Below are positions 1 through 10,334 of a stretch of 64,000 nucleotides of DNA, piece by piece. The stretch covers positions 3,327,001 through 3,391,000 of the forward strand of contig CAUEEP010000733.1 of NCBI GenBank assembly GCA_958450365.1. The letters are read 5' to 3'. Each line of letters starts with the position of its first letter. Within the stretch, counting starts at the first letter, position 1. Position numbers and translations under genes: made by a program. The notes under the pieces are model-generated. The model worked only from the letters and a program-made list of their open reading frames with translations. It had not been told where the DNA came from and ran no database searches. This stretch comes from Mesorhabditis belari. Its lineage: Eukaryota; Nematoda; Chromadorea; Rhabditida; Rhabditidae.

Positions 1-1253
1 CTAAAAGATACAGCAGATATTGTAGTGCTTCTCAATTCTTAAGATAAGTCTCACTTTTCTAAAACATGCTTTCCTTTAAGCTTTGTGGATTGATGAACGA
101 AATCCAATCATATGGATTGGATATGAAGACAAAATAACAAAGATCATAAAGAAAAGAAAACTCTGAAGTAATTCAAGACCAAGTTTATGACAAGAGGGAT
201 TTACAAAGCTAACCACACTTTCAAAAAACTTAAAACCAGACAATATTTTTCAAGAAGCACAAGCTTGGCTTTGATTCAACACTTAAAAAATGTTTGAGTC
301 TGAAAAGAAAAGCTTCTGAAAGAAAAGAAGGAATTTCATTGCATTGGGGGCATGAAAGGGCCAAGAGGAGTCCCATCCTCTTCCCCCTCTCCCCTTCCCC
401 CTTCTCTTCTCCCCCCTTCAGCTCTTTTGGCCTTCAGCTCCCCCAGGGTCTCTTTTGGCTGTATTGATCTCACTCTCCGTGTTTTTTTTCTCTTTTTAAC
501 CCATTGGCTTTTCTTTTTTTGCCTCTTCTGCTTTTGGCTATATTTATAACAGCTGATGGGTCGCTTGAGAGGCAAAAATGCTCTTGAAATCAAAAGTCTT
601 CAGTTTCACTTGACCTTTAAAATGTTTAAGTTTAAAGGAATTCATCAAGAGCTCTGAAAAAGCTTGTACTTTGTGTTCAAAAGTAGAAACACATGATTTC
701 TGATGTACTCAACACATCTTTTTGAAATCTAGCAGGTACAGTAGAAATTTGTGCACAGGAAAGGATGCGTTTCTATTCTCTTTTGAGCAGATGCAGAAAG
801 ACAGAAAGACAGAGAGTATGCAGAAAGACAATTATTCAGAAGTTTATTACTTGTGAATCAAATTAAACTCAAATTAAGATCAAATTAAGCTCAAAAGACT
901 GGAAATTCAGTACTAAAAAGCTTTGTTTCTTCCTTTTTTTGAACACAAAGTACACCCGAACAGTTCTAAACTTTAACAATTTCCTTTTACAATCAATTTC
1001 CCTTTTAATTTTAGATTTTAAGTTTCATGAACAGAAATATAAACAATTTATTCATGAAAAGAAAAATAAACAAAAAAGAAATCACAATCGATGCACTCAA
1101 AATGAACACTAGCCCTCTAATCATTTACAAATTCAAACAGAAATTCAGAAATTAATTCTCTTAACGATCAATCGTCCAAAGTGATATCTCTGAAAAAGTA
1201 CTTTTAGTTAAAATTGAACAACTTTAAAGTATTATGTAGAAATGTTTTCAATT
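1..1253. other. Intergenic / 3' flank of PRPSAP
   Basis: AT-rich sequence with no coding exon that I can support. Positions 336-593 are a pyrimidine-rich block (runs of C and T on the plus strand) that creates spurious low-complexity ORFs on both strands. The 3' UTR of the minus-strand PRPSAP gene must start below 1,254, but I cannot place its polyadenylation site. A further tiny C-terminal exon of PRPSAP could be hidden here, because the last exon ends with a possible splice donor just before its stop codon. Confidence 0.5.
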
Positions 1254-4200
1254 TTAGCAATACCTGAACAACTGCGCCATTGACTCATCGTAATAGATGC
1301 GTCTCACCGCCTCACACAACATCAGCGAGATATCGACGGTTTTGATTTTATGACATCTCATCTTTTGCATTTCGTGAGGAACCGTATTTGTGACGATAAC
1401 CTGAAAGTTTCCATAGTTAGATTAGAATAAAGTTAGAGTCAAAGTTATTCAAAAAGTTATTTTTCCAAGACAGACCCGAGCCCAGACTTTACTAGATCTA
1501 TTGGGTTGGTGAATTGAAAACTGCCGGCTATTGTCATATGTGACAGTTTTTTTCACCAACCCAATAGCAAAATTTACTAGTTTCGCCTCATCTTGACGGA
1601 ATAACTTCTTTCAAATTTCAAATATTTGCTAGCTATTTATTTTTTAGAAACTAGATTCAATTCTGCGTTTGTACATATAGAATGGATGACAGAGTAACCA
1701 AAATAATCCTAAACATTGATGACGAGCTTTGGTTGATTCATTGATTCATTGATTTAGCTTGATTTGATTCATTGATTTAGCTTGATTTGATTCATTGATT
1801 TAGCTTCATTTGATTCATTGATTTAGCTTCATTTGATTCATTGATTTAGCTTCATTTGATTCATTGATTTAGCTTCATTTGATTCATTGATTTAGCTTCA
1901 TTTGATTCATTGATTTAGCTTCATTTGATTCATTGATTTAGCTTCATTTGATTCATTGATTTAGCATTGATCGATTCATTGATTTAGCTTTTCTGGCCAA
2001 TCTATTATCCAATCAAAATAATTTTTTTCTACAGAATTTATAAATAAACCTTGAACTAGGTTTGGAAAAATTCTAATTTGAACCAATTCCATCTTCATTT
2101 TCTTGATCGTTTCTTAGCCAATCGTTTTAAAATTTTGTTTACAGAGAAATCTTCAAGCTGTAGACAATCGACTGTAGACTGTAGACAAAATTTCAAAGCA
2201 ATCGGTCAAGAAAACGATGATGGAATTTGATTTGGATTGGAATTTTCTATCTGTTGAATCTTTACAAATCTCTTTTCATTATCTTTACTTGTGTAATCGG
2301 CGAGTTCTCAATCAAGTCGGGTGCTTCGGTGGAGAGGAGGCCGTGAGTAGCAACAACGAAAATCTAAAGCAAATACTTTACTAATAAAATTAGCATAATC
2401 TTGATGAATAAAAATCAATTCTAATAGCCATCTAATAGCCATCTAATAGCTATCTTTTATCTCTAATAAATTTTAATATCTATAATCTTTTAAATTCCTT
2501 TACTTCTTACCTTATAGGCTCCTCGTTCCTTCAGAACCTTGGCAGCAGCGACGAACGATTGCGCATCATCAATGATATCATCCTCAAAAAGTGATTATTA
2601 TACGGGAATCTGTTAAGTAATCTGTTAAATACCTTTTATATAATAGAACTTGTATCTAAGCTAAGCTTTCTAGTTTCTAGCTAAGCTAAGCTAAGCTTTC
2701 TAGATAAGCTAAGCTAAGCTTTCTAGCTAAGCTAAGCTAAGCTTTCTAGCTAAGTTAAGCTAAGCTTTCTAGCTAAGCTAAGCTAAGCTAGCTTTCTAGT
2801 TTCTAAATAAGAAGCTTTAAAACCGACCACCATGATTGCAATCCTTCCACCAACATCTCCAACCACTGTCAATGGTGGCTTCTCTTTTGTCATTTGTGCT
2901 AAAATCCAATCTCATTATTTTAATCTTTAAATTTGTTTTGTTATTTAACTAACAATGATTAACATTTTAGCACAGAGGGTTTTCTTTTGATTTATTGAAC
3001 CGCAAAGAAATCAAAAAAATAAATGAAAACTGGCAAAACCACAAAGACACAATTAGCGATTTGTTTTTTAAGGCATGCAATTTACATTTTGAAACATTTC
3101 AAATATTTAAATAGCATTTAAATAGCATTTAAAACACTAATTCTCTAAACTATTTGTGTTTTTTTGTGTGAAATTAGGCTAAACATACATGGAAAGAGTT
3201 CATATTGACCACGACGACCTAAGGAAAATAATCTTTGTTTTAAGAGAAGCATAAGTTTTTCTTTTCTTATCAAGAACTTTTTTTTAAAATCAATCTTGGT
3301 TAGTTCAAGTGGTTAACTTTCAAATGACATTGATCTTAGAGAAAACTAGGCACCATATTGCAGAAGGATGTCACTACCTAAAGTGTTGTTGAGATTGCTG
3401 AAAAGTCAGCTATTCTCTGGTTTACTGTTTCAAATAACTTCAGAATTTTGTTGAAGTTTAAGTTTCTATTTATTTAAATTATTGATATTGTTTCTATACT
3501 CAGCAGCTATTCAAAAGTCTGAAATTTACTTCAAAGGAACTTAGTTCTTTGGATTCTAGAGGGAGAACAATCATAGTTTACTTATTGAATTACTTACGTC
3601 TAATATATATAAAGGAACTAAGACGTCTGTCTGTCTGTCCGTCTGTCTGTCCGTCCGGCTGTCCGTCCATCCTGTCCGTCTATCTGTCTGACCGTCTGTC
3701 TGTCTGTCTATCCGTCTGTCTGTCTGTATGTCTGTACGTCTGTGTGTCCGTCTGTCCGTCCGTCCGTCTGTCCGTCTGTCCGTATGTCTGTCTGCCTGTC
3801 CGTCCGTCTGTCTGTCTGTCCGTCTATCCGTCTGACCGTCTGTCTGTCTGTCTATCCGCCTGTCTGTTTGTATGTCTATCCGTCTGTCCGTCCGTCTGTC
3901 CGTCTGTATGTCTGTCTGCCCGTCCGTCTGTCTGTCTGTCCGTCTATCCGTCTGTCCGTTTGTCTGTCCGTCTCTCTGTGGGCGCTACTCCTCAGCCCCC
4001 AGAGGACCGTTTGCAATGATTTTTGCGCCGTTGAATAGGGAATTACATGTAGTTGTGCAACGTGTTTTTGGATTTTTTAAAAAGCACAATTCAAGTCGCA
4101 CGGGGAGGCCGAACCCGGATCGTATGGGGCTGCTCCGATGCTCAAAAGTCGTCCATCCCCCAAAACATTCAGAAAAACGCGCCGTTAGATTCTAGAGGGA

Positions 4201-5605
4201 GATTCTAATAGCTTACTTATTTCAGCTATTAAAGTTTAACATTTGATTTTCTCAACTTACATGGAAACAATTCGAAAGCTGCATAATTTGGTGGAGGACT
4301 TTGTCGTCCATCTTCTTGTCCCGATTCACCATCATCTTTTTGCTCTCCATGAATCACTGCCACTCCTAAGATTTTTATTATTAGTTAAGGTGTACTTTGT
4401 GCTCAGACACAGAAACGCGGCCTTCCCAGTACACCAAGTCACCGAGTTTTATCCCGAGTCGGGCTGAAATCGATAATTAATCGATATTCCTCGACAACAA
4501 GAATCAAGAAAGAGAGCGTTTCCGTTTTTCGAGCACAAAGTACACAAAGTACACAAATTATATCAAATTTAGCACCACACTTTCTTTTGAAATGCAAGAG
4601 TTTTTTTTTTTGAAAGAGTTCACTTTTGTGAACTTTTGGGTAGTGAAAAGGGTGCATTTAAGAAAGAAACTTTTACTTTCACTTTTACCATAAGCCACGT
4701 ACCATTTAAGCCTAGAAATATAAGAATTAGTGTTTTTTAAATTGAAAACAAATTCATCTTACAAACCTAAACGAAGTCTTTCTGCATAAGATGTTGCTTT
4801 GTTCATAACTCCTGGACTTTTCGCGACAATTACCGCATTTCGGAGATCGGAAACCTAAAAATTGTTTTGTTTTAAACGATTATTGTATGTAAATTTGTCT
4901 AAAATGTCTAAAAATAAATAAAATGGGGGGTGGGACAAATGCGACCTTTTTTTTGCGCATCTGGACATTTGCGCACTGCGGAAAAGCGTTAAGTTGCGTA
5001 GTTTTTGCCTTTTAGCCCAAATTTGACGTGTCAAGCGAGGTCTGATTTGTCGAAATTCGGAATCTACGCATACGATTCCCTTCTATGAATACATTTTTGA
5101 AGCTCTACGACCTTTCCTAAGGCCTTTTTCAGCTCTACGACCTTTCCTTAGGCCTTTTCCAGCAAAAAGAAGGTGCGCAAATGTCCAGGTGCGCAAAAAA
5201 AAGGTCGCATTTGTCCCACCCCCATAAAATGCAGAAAAAAAGGCACACATTTTCTCTGATATACTGTAAAAGAAAGGGTGACGCTCGGAGATTGTCGACT
5301 GGAATTGAAAAGAATCCTTGAATCTCTTTCTTATACAAATCCAATGAAACAAGACGATCAGCTCCTAAAAATAAAGATCTATTGATATTTTAATATTGAA
5401 CTTTTCTTTTTTGCTTACCCGACTTGCAAATGAGCTCAGCAATGAGCTTCATTGGAATTGATGACCGACGCAGCATTCGACATTGCTTTGAATACGGTAG
5501 ATAGGGCATAATAACGGTGATTTTCTTTGCCATTGAGGTTTTACACGCATAAATGATAATCAACAACTCCATCACATCATTGTTCACGTTTCTAAAGGTC
5601 AATTT

Positions 5606-5644
<39 letters not shown>

Positions 5645-6935
5645 CAATCAATAAAAATCTTCCATTTGTTACTCACTTGGACGCTGATTGCAGAATGAAC
5701 ACATGCTTTCCACGAACTGATTGCCGGATGTCCACTGAAGTTTCTGAAATAGGAATTGGTGAAAGGATTCTGTTTTAAAAATGAAAGCAAACCTCTGTTT
5801 GTTTTATTGTAGACAACCGCGTCACCGAGTTTTATTCCGAGTCGGCTGAAATCGATAATTAATCGATATTCGATTGATTAGAAGATTAGATTGATTAGAT
5901 TTTTTATTTCGATTGATTAGATTTTTTTACCCAATAAACTATTAAACTAAAGTACATTTCTCTTTATCTGAAAGCTCTGCTTTATCAATTTACTGAATTT
6001 TTATTCTTTAAACTATCCAGTTAATCTTTATCGCTTTCCAATTAGCTGCTATTGGGTTGGTGAATTGAAAACTGTCGGCTATTGTCAGTTTGATAACTGT
6101 CAGTGACAGTTTGAGCACTTTCTTCAAAAGAAACCCATGTTGGTGTCAATGGAAAAGTTGTAGAGAATCAAAAATCAAGCTTATATCCAAATTTTCAGAA
6201 CGATTCAAAAACTGGTTTTCAAGAAATGCCAAATTTACGAATGTTCACAAAACTTGCATTTTAAGCGAAACTACTAAGTGTATCTTTTTGGAAATTTGGC
6301 TATAAGCCTAATTTTTGATTCTCTACAACTTTTCTATTGACACCAAAATGGGTTTCTTTTGAAGAAAGTGCTCAAACTGGGACATCTCCAGTCCTCCATT
6401 TTTGAGTCTCACACTTGTCGCACACACAAACCAAAATCCTACTACGAAAAAGGAATCCGCAAATTGCCTGTAAAATGGGCAGAAGTCGTCAATAATAATG
6501 GAAATTATTTCGAATGGATTCATGGTTTTATGTTGAATAAATTTTAGTTCAAAGTCCCGCGGTTTTCAATTCACCAACCCAATATTTTGGTATTTGAGCA
6601 AAATTCCTCAAAGTTTCACTGCTCGATCCACTGCAAAGCTGGCAAAGTTTATGAGATTCTTTGCAAGTTCTGGAAGTGCAAAATAGTATAATGTACTCTT
6701 TAAAACTGATGTACTACTGAAAAATTGGTTTTACATATCAAATTCCAAAAGTTAAACTTGATCAAACGATCAGTGAACCATTGCTAGATGTTTAAAGATG
6801 AATGGAAAGACTAACTAAAAGTTTTCTAACTAAATTTACTCACTCGGAAACAGTTCTCGCCAGCTCTGGATGTGAATTCCCAGTCAGCAGCACCATTCCA
6901 GTACTTTCATCAGCTTTATACCCCATTGAGGCCAT
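1254..6935 (-). CDS. Phosphoribosyl-pyrophosphate synthetase-associated protein (PRPSAP-like), 11 exons
   Basis: PRPSAP is the non-catalytic partner of PRPP synthetase in the cytosolic complex that makes PRPP for nucleotide synthesis. Exons in transcript order: 6935-6844, 5845-5793, 5743-5677, 5591-5419, 5364-5249, 4854-4767, 4365-4261, 2898-2828, 2582-2511, 2363-2289, 1400-1254. All junctions keep frame and give about 352 residues, the usual family length. Seen: [11 protein letters not shown] near the N-terminus, [38 protein letters not shown], a DDGES...DGRQSPP insert, [28 protein letters not shown] and KIKTVDISL. The PRPP-binding loop reads VDDIIDD instead of the catalytic VDDMADTCGT type, and the catalytic Lys/Arg loop is replaced by [10 protein letters not shown], so it should be inactive, as PRPSAPs are. 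The ATG has a good context (AAAATGG) and lies 25 bases after an acceptor at 6,961, possibly a spliced-leader site. The C-terminus (AQLFRYC) is uncertain: AG|gtattg just before the stop could be a donor to a further exon. Confidence 0.93.
1501..1564. mobile_element. 64-bp micro-MITE of the mariner type
   Basis: It starts TTGGGTTGGTGAATTGAAAA and ends TTCACCAACCCAA, flanked on both sides by TA, the Tc1/mariner target duplication. It shares its left end with the 531-bp element at 6,052-6,582 and retains almost nothing else. It lies in the last intron of PRPSAP. Confidence 0.85.
1733..1990. repeat. 23-bp minisatellite
   Basis: About ten tandem copies of a unit close to TTCATTGATTTAGCTTCATT plus TGA, with G/C variation at one position that groups neighbouring copies. 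It lies in the last PRPSAP intron. Confidence 0.9.
2640..2810. repeat. GCTAAGCTAAGCTTTCTA tandem repeat
   Basis: Five or so copies of an 18-20-bp unit made of GCTAA steps followed by CTTTCTA, in the intron between PRPSAP exons 2828-2898 and 2511-2582. Confidence 0.85.
3622..3980. repeat. CTGT/CCGT tetranucleotide array
   Basis: About 360 bp of CTGT, CCGT and CTAT steps on the plus strand, in the 1.36-kb PRPSAP intron. The array lies at the left of a roughly 640-bp insert whose edges carry a direct repeat, GATTCTAGAGGGAGA (3,552 and 4,189). The right part of the insert (3,980-4,190) is GC-richer and unidentified. The low-complexity ORFs across the array are not genes. Confidence 0.9.
4439..4490 (-). 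pseudogene. Stray copy of the 5' part of PRPSAP exon 2 with its acceptor
   Basis: These 50-odd bases match 5,822-5,872: the first half of exon 2, its ATTTCAG acceptor and part of the upstream intron. There are two differences, including an extra G at the exon edge that shifts frame. It sits in the intron between exons 4767-4854 and 4261-4365, downstream of its source, and lacks the exon's donor side, so it should not be used as an exon. Confidence 0.85.
4925..5223. mobile_element. Palindromic MITE, GGGGGTGGGACAAATGCGAC family, copy 1
   Basis: Long terminal inverted repeats: the left end reads GGGGGTGGGACAAATGCGAC then CTTTTTTTTGCGCA, and the right end is its complement (GTCGCATTTGTCCCACCCCC). 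Flanked by ATAAAAT on both sides, a 7-8-bp target duplication. Inserted in the PRPSAP intron just 3' of the exon ending QYIREN. A second copy lies at 42,430-42,773. No coding capacity. Confidence 0.9.
5598..5641. repeat. (AATC)n microsatellite
   Basis: About ten AATC units in the PRPSAP intron next to the exon 5419-5591 acceptor. Confidence 0.9.
6052..6582 (+). mobile_element. Internally deleted mariner element with transposase C-terminus
   Basis: TTGGGTTGGTGAATTGAAAA at the left and its inverted copy at the right, flanked by TA. An open frame at 6,359-6,547 contains [19 protein letters not shown] followed by NNNGNYF, the typical C-terminal end of a mariner transposase. Inside lies a nested inverted repeat (about 6,108-6,186 against 6,300-6,377) carrying the theme TTTGAGCACTTTCTTCAAAA. 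The catalytic core is missing, so it is non-autonomous. Located in the PRPSAP intron between exons 2 and 1. Confidence 0.88.
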
Positions 6936-6960
6936 TTTTCCGGTTGATGCTCGCGGAGTT

Positions 6961-8090
6961 CTAAATGGAAAGCATTTATTTAACTGAATGAATTGAGATT
7001 AAACATGTAAATGTTCTGTAAAGTATACTGTAAAGTAGAAAGATACTGTAAAGCTTTAATCTATACTAGTACAGTATACTAGTATAGAATCTATACAGTA
7101 TACTAAAAAAAAGTATTCGATAAAGTTATTCTTACTATACTTACTAAATACTCTTACTAAAAGTCTAGACTAGTTTTTTGCTTTTTGCTTTCAAAATTTT
7201 GTTTAAATTAAGCAAGAAAACGTTGCCTGCTGTCCAATAAAGCCATTGCAAGAAAATATTTAGAAAGAAAATTGATTGAAATAATTTTTTCGACTATTCA
7301 CAGATTGGCCAGAGAAAACAACGATGATTCATTCATTTTAATATCAAAAAAACATTTGAATTTGAAATTTGAATGCAAAAAAAGAAAAGAAATCTTTAAA
7401 ATCTTTGAAATTTTTGAAAAGATTGATATTTTATTTGATTTTCAAGATTCCGAATCGTAAAAAAAGATCAAAACAAAAACGGGGAAGAAGTCCCGAGAAA
7501 ATTGTAGGCAATTTCGCGATTGAATCTATCGATTTTCATTTTTCAGTAATTTCTTTCAAATCCTGGAACTAGAAAGATTCATTGTTAAGATAAGAAAAAG
7601 TTTTTTTACTATAGAGAATTTTAACAAGTAGATGAAGCTTGATTTATATATATATACTTTATCCGACAAGGAAAAGTGACAATGCAAACAGATTGAACAG
7701 CGTAGACGAAGAAAGATAATTGATATACAAACACAACTACAATTAGATTTAAAGCTGGAAAACAAAAGAACTGGAAACTGGATCCTGGAAAACAAAAGAA
7801 CTATTCAATCTTTTGTCCTTTTGTCCAATATAAAGGAAAATATCAAACTTACAATCAATCAATCTTATTATTCATTTAAAAATAATCAATAGAGACATCT
7901 GGGTGGGATTTGGTTGACCCTTTGACCTGGGGAATGGTAGGCAGGATGAGAAAAAGGATGAGAAAAGGGAAGAGAAAAAGAGAAGAGAAAAAGAGAAGAA
8001 TGGTACTCGTCTGGATATTGATTTCTGGTACAATTAGACAATAAAAAAAAAGCTCTAGATAAGCTAATTCTGTTTTCCTTTAATAGAAAC
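6961..8090. other. Intergenic region 5' of PRPSAP
   Basis: No supported gene. It holds AT-rich simple sequence, TACTAGTATA-type short repeats at 7,060-7,130 and an AGAAAAAGG purine tract near 7,940-8,010. It presumably carries the PRPSAP promoter, but no recognisable element can be named. Confidence 0.5.
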
Positions 8091-8613
8091 TACCCTAAAG
8101 TCGCGAGTATAAGTTCTGTTTGGTTTTCGCATGCAAATTGACGGCTGTCTCCGGTGCGGTGTGTCGAGGGTTCGAACCCCGCTGCAGCATAACTTTTTTG
8201 CTTTTTAAGAACAATAATAGAAGTAAATTTATTGAGGGTTATAGCAATTTTATGCTGTTATTTGTCGCTCCGGGCGTGGCTCGGCGCGTCCGCCCTGCTC
8301 CTCTCCGGTGCTCAGTCTTATGGATCCCTCCCTGGCCTCTTCATCCGGCCAAAGTCCACGTCGACGGTCGAAAGAGATTCTTTCCAGCGTCTTCTTCAAC
8401 ACTATCGTCTGGATGTATCCATGCACATAACAAATAGCAATGGTGATAAGCTGTCACCCTGTAGTATCCCGCGCTCCAAGAACAATAATAAAAGTTTATA
8501 TAACAATAAAAATGTATAAAAACCCAACAAAAAGAAATTCAAAGCAATTAAAGCGAATGTAAATTAAGGCAGAACTTATGCTCGGATGAACTTATACTCG
8601 AGACTTTAGGGTA
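8091..8613. mobile_element. MITE with TACCCTAAAGTC termini carrying a GC-rich insert
   Basis: The left end TACCCTAAAGTCGCGAGTAT pairs with the right end, which reads the same on the minus strand apart from one base (GTCTCGAGTAT). The inside is mosaic: a tRNA-like box B (GGTTCGAACCCC near 8,169) followed by about 210 bp of clearly GC-richer DNA (8,262-8,470) unlike the surroundings. I do not recognise that insert; NGDKLSPCSI in one frame faintly recalls a reverse-transcriptase motif but is too short to rely on. Confidence 0.7.
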
Positions 8614-9275
8614 ATAAAGCCTAAGCCTAAGCTAGATATACTAACTCTTCGGCAACTTTAAAGACCAATTTTTAATATAAAGCTAGATAACTTTGGTAAC
8701 TTTAAACTTTCCATTTTTTTAAATTCAACTTGAAAAATAGAAAATTGAGAAGAAATAGCATAAGGTTCAAAGTATTCAAACGGTTCAATAAATCCCCTTT
8801 CTTGCTAAGTGCAAACAACAAATGGGGCATGTTTTAGAAAGGACAGACGGAGAGCTGACGGAGATTTTAAATCCAAAAACTATTGTAAATTTAAATATTG
8901 ACAGTGCTGTTGATTTAAAAAACAGAAAATGTAGTAGAGAATGATTTCGAGAAGCTTTCATGTTAAATTTGAATTTCCATCGCAAATTTTAAGTTAAGTT
9001 TATCTTATTGTTAAATCTTATTTTTTGCGCGACGTCGCATTCCAATTGACGTCGCCGCCATTTGGAGGTTGCCGATGGGAGCGTCACGTCGTCGTTTCTT
9101 TTTCATTTTTAAAAAAATAGCTTTTTTTGTCGTGTTTTGTCAGATTAATTGATTCTATTGTTTTATGCGATAAATTTTGTGTTTCTCTTTGAAATGAGAA
9201 AGAAATCCATTTCCATTTGGAGTGAAGAATCCGGAACTTTTCTTAGCCAGACCACAATGAAGGCCAAAACTGTTA

Positions 9276-10076
9276 GGGTGGTACAAAAGAAACTGCCGAT
9301 ATATCAGCTCTCATTTATCAGAAACGAGCGATGCTAACGGCATTATTTTTTTTATTTTTTGTTCGCATATTTGTTTGCTATTTCGACATTTGAATTTTTT
9401 GGTTGTTGTTTATTTTCTTTAAAAATGCTTATATTTTTTATTTAGATCATAGTCGAGCAAAAGTTTGTGCTACGAGCAGCATTACTGTTTAACTTCAAAA
9501 TTGGAAAGTCTGCTGCCGAATCGCCTCGTTCTCTCTATGCTGCTTTCGGAGATGGCAGTTTGTCTCTCAGGCAGTGTCAGACTTCGTTTCAACGATTCCG
9601 AGAGGGAGACGAGGCTTTGGAAGATGACGAGCACGGTTCGAGGTCAGAAGTCGTGAATGAAGCCAAGCTGAGGAACGTTATTCAGGCCGATTCATGCCAT
9701 CTGCTCGAGATCTTGCGAAAATATTCCATTGTGATCATGTCACCATCCAACGCCATCTTCACGCTATTGGAAAGAAAAGTCGTTGTGGAAGATGGGTCCC
9801 TCATTAACTCAGTGATGCTAACCTCGCATCCCGCATTTCCATCACTGGCATTCTCCTGAATCGTGCAAAGAATAGCGGATTTCTTGATTCTATCGTGAAA
9901 TCGGATGAGAAATGAATTGCATACGACAACTTTACGCGAGAACGACAGTGGCTGAGCGCCGGCGAACGTGCTGTTCCAACCCCAAGGCCCGAAATATTCC
10001 ATTGTGATCATGTCACCATCGAGCACCATCTTTTTTTGAATTTAGCGTCAAATTGGCAGTTTCTTTTGCATCACCC
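9276..10076 (+). mobile_element. Mariner-family element, internally rearranged, N-terminal transposase fragment
   Basis: TA-flanked inverted ends, GGGTGGTACAAAAGAAACTG at the left and the inverse of GGGTGATGCAAAAGAAACTG at the right. The frame at 9,467-9,690 encodes the N-terminal helix-turn-helix region of a mariner transposase: LRAALLFNFKIGKSAAES, then FQRFREGDEALEDDEHGS. Beyond that the frame diverges. A direct repeat ATATTCCATTGTGATCATGT (about 9,720 and 9,993) shows internal duplication. No intact catalytic domain. Confidence 0.88.
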
Positions 10077-10334
10077 TAATAATTGTAAGATGGTTTGGGG
10101 AATTGAATGGAAACAACGAAAGCAAAGTTCGTTTCCTGGACCGTTACAAAACTCTGTACTTTAAAATATTAATGCAGTTTTCAAGTTTATCACTTAAGTA
10201 CATTTATTCAAGCCTTTAGAATAATAACTTGATTCAGAAAACGCGAGAATTACAACCCGTTTCAAAATGAGATTCACAAAAGACTAAAAGGCAAAGAAAC
10301 AAAGCTTAATAATAAGAAATATTCCAAAACTTTC

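Noticed and set aside
352..593. Opposed ORFs of 65 and 85 residues
   Set aside because: They come from one pyrimidine-rich block and are low complexity on both strands.
3549..4195. Three overlapping plus-strand ORFs of up to 156 residues
   Set aside because: They translate a CTGT/CCGT array into Cys-Leu-Ser-Val repeats; no unique coding sequence or splice context.
1254..6935. Catalytic PRPP synthetase
   Set aside because: The PRPP loop and flexible catalytic loop residues are replaced and the family-specific insert with KEKPP is present, which fits the associated protein.
8262..8470. Reverse-transcriptase fragment suggested by NGDKLSPCSI
   Set aside because: A single short motif in one frame with no neighbouring RT motifs; not enough to call.
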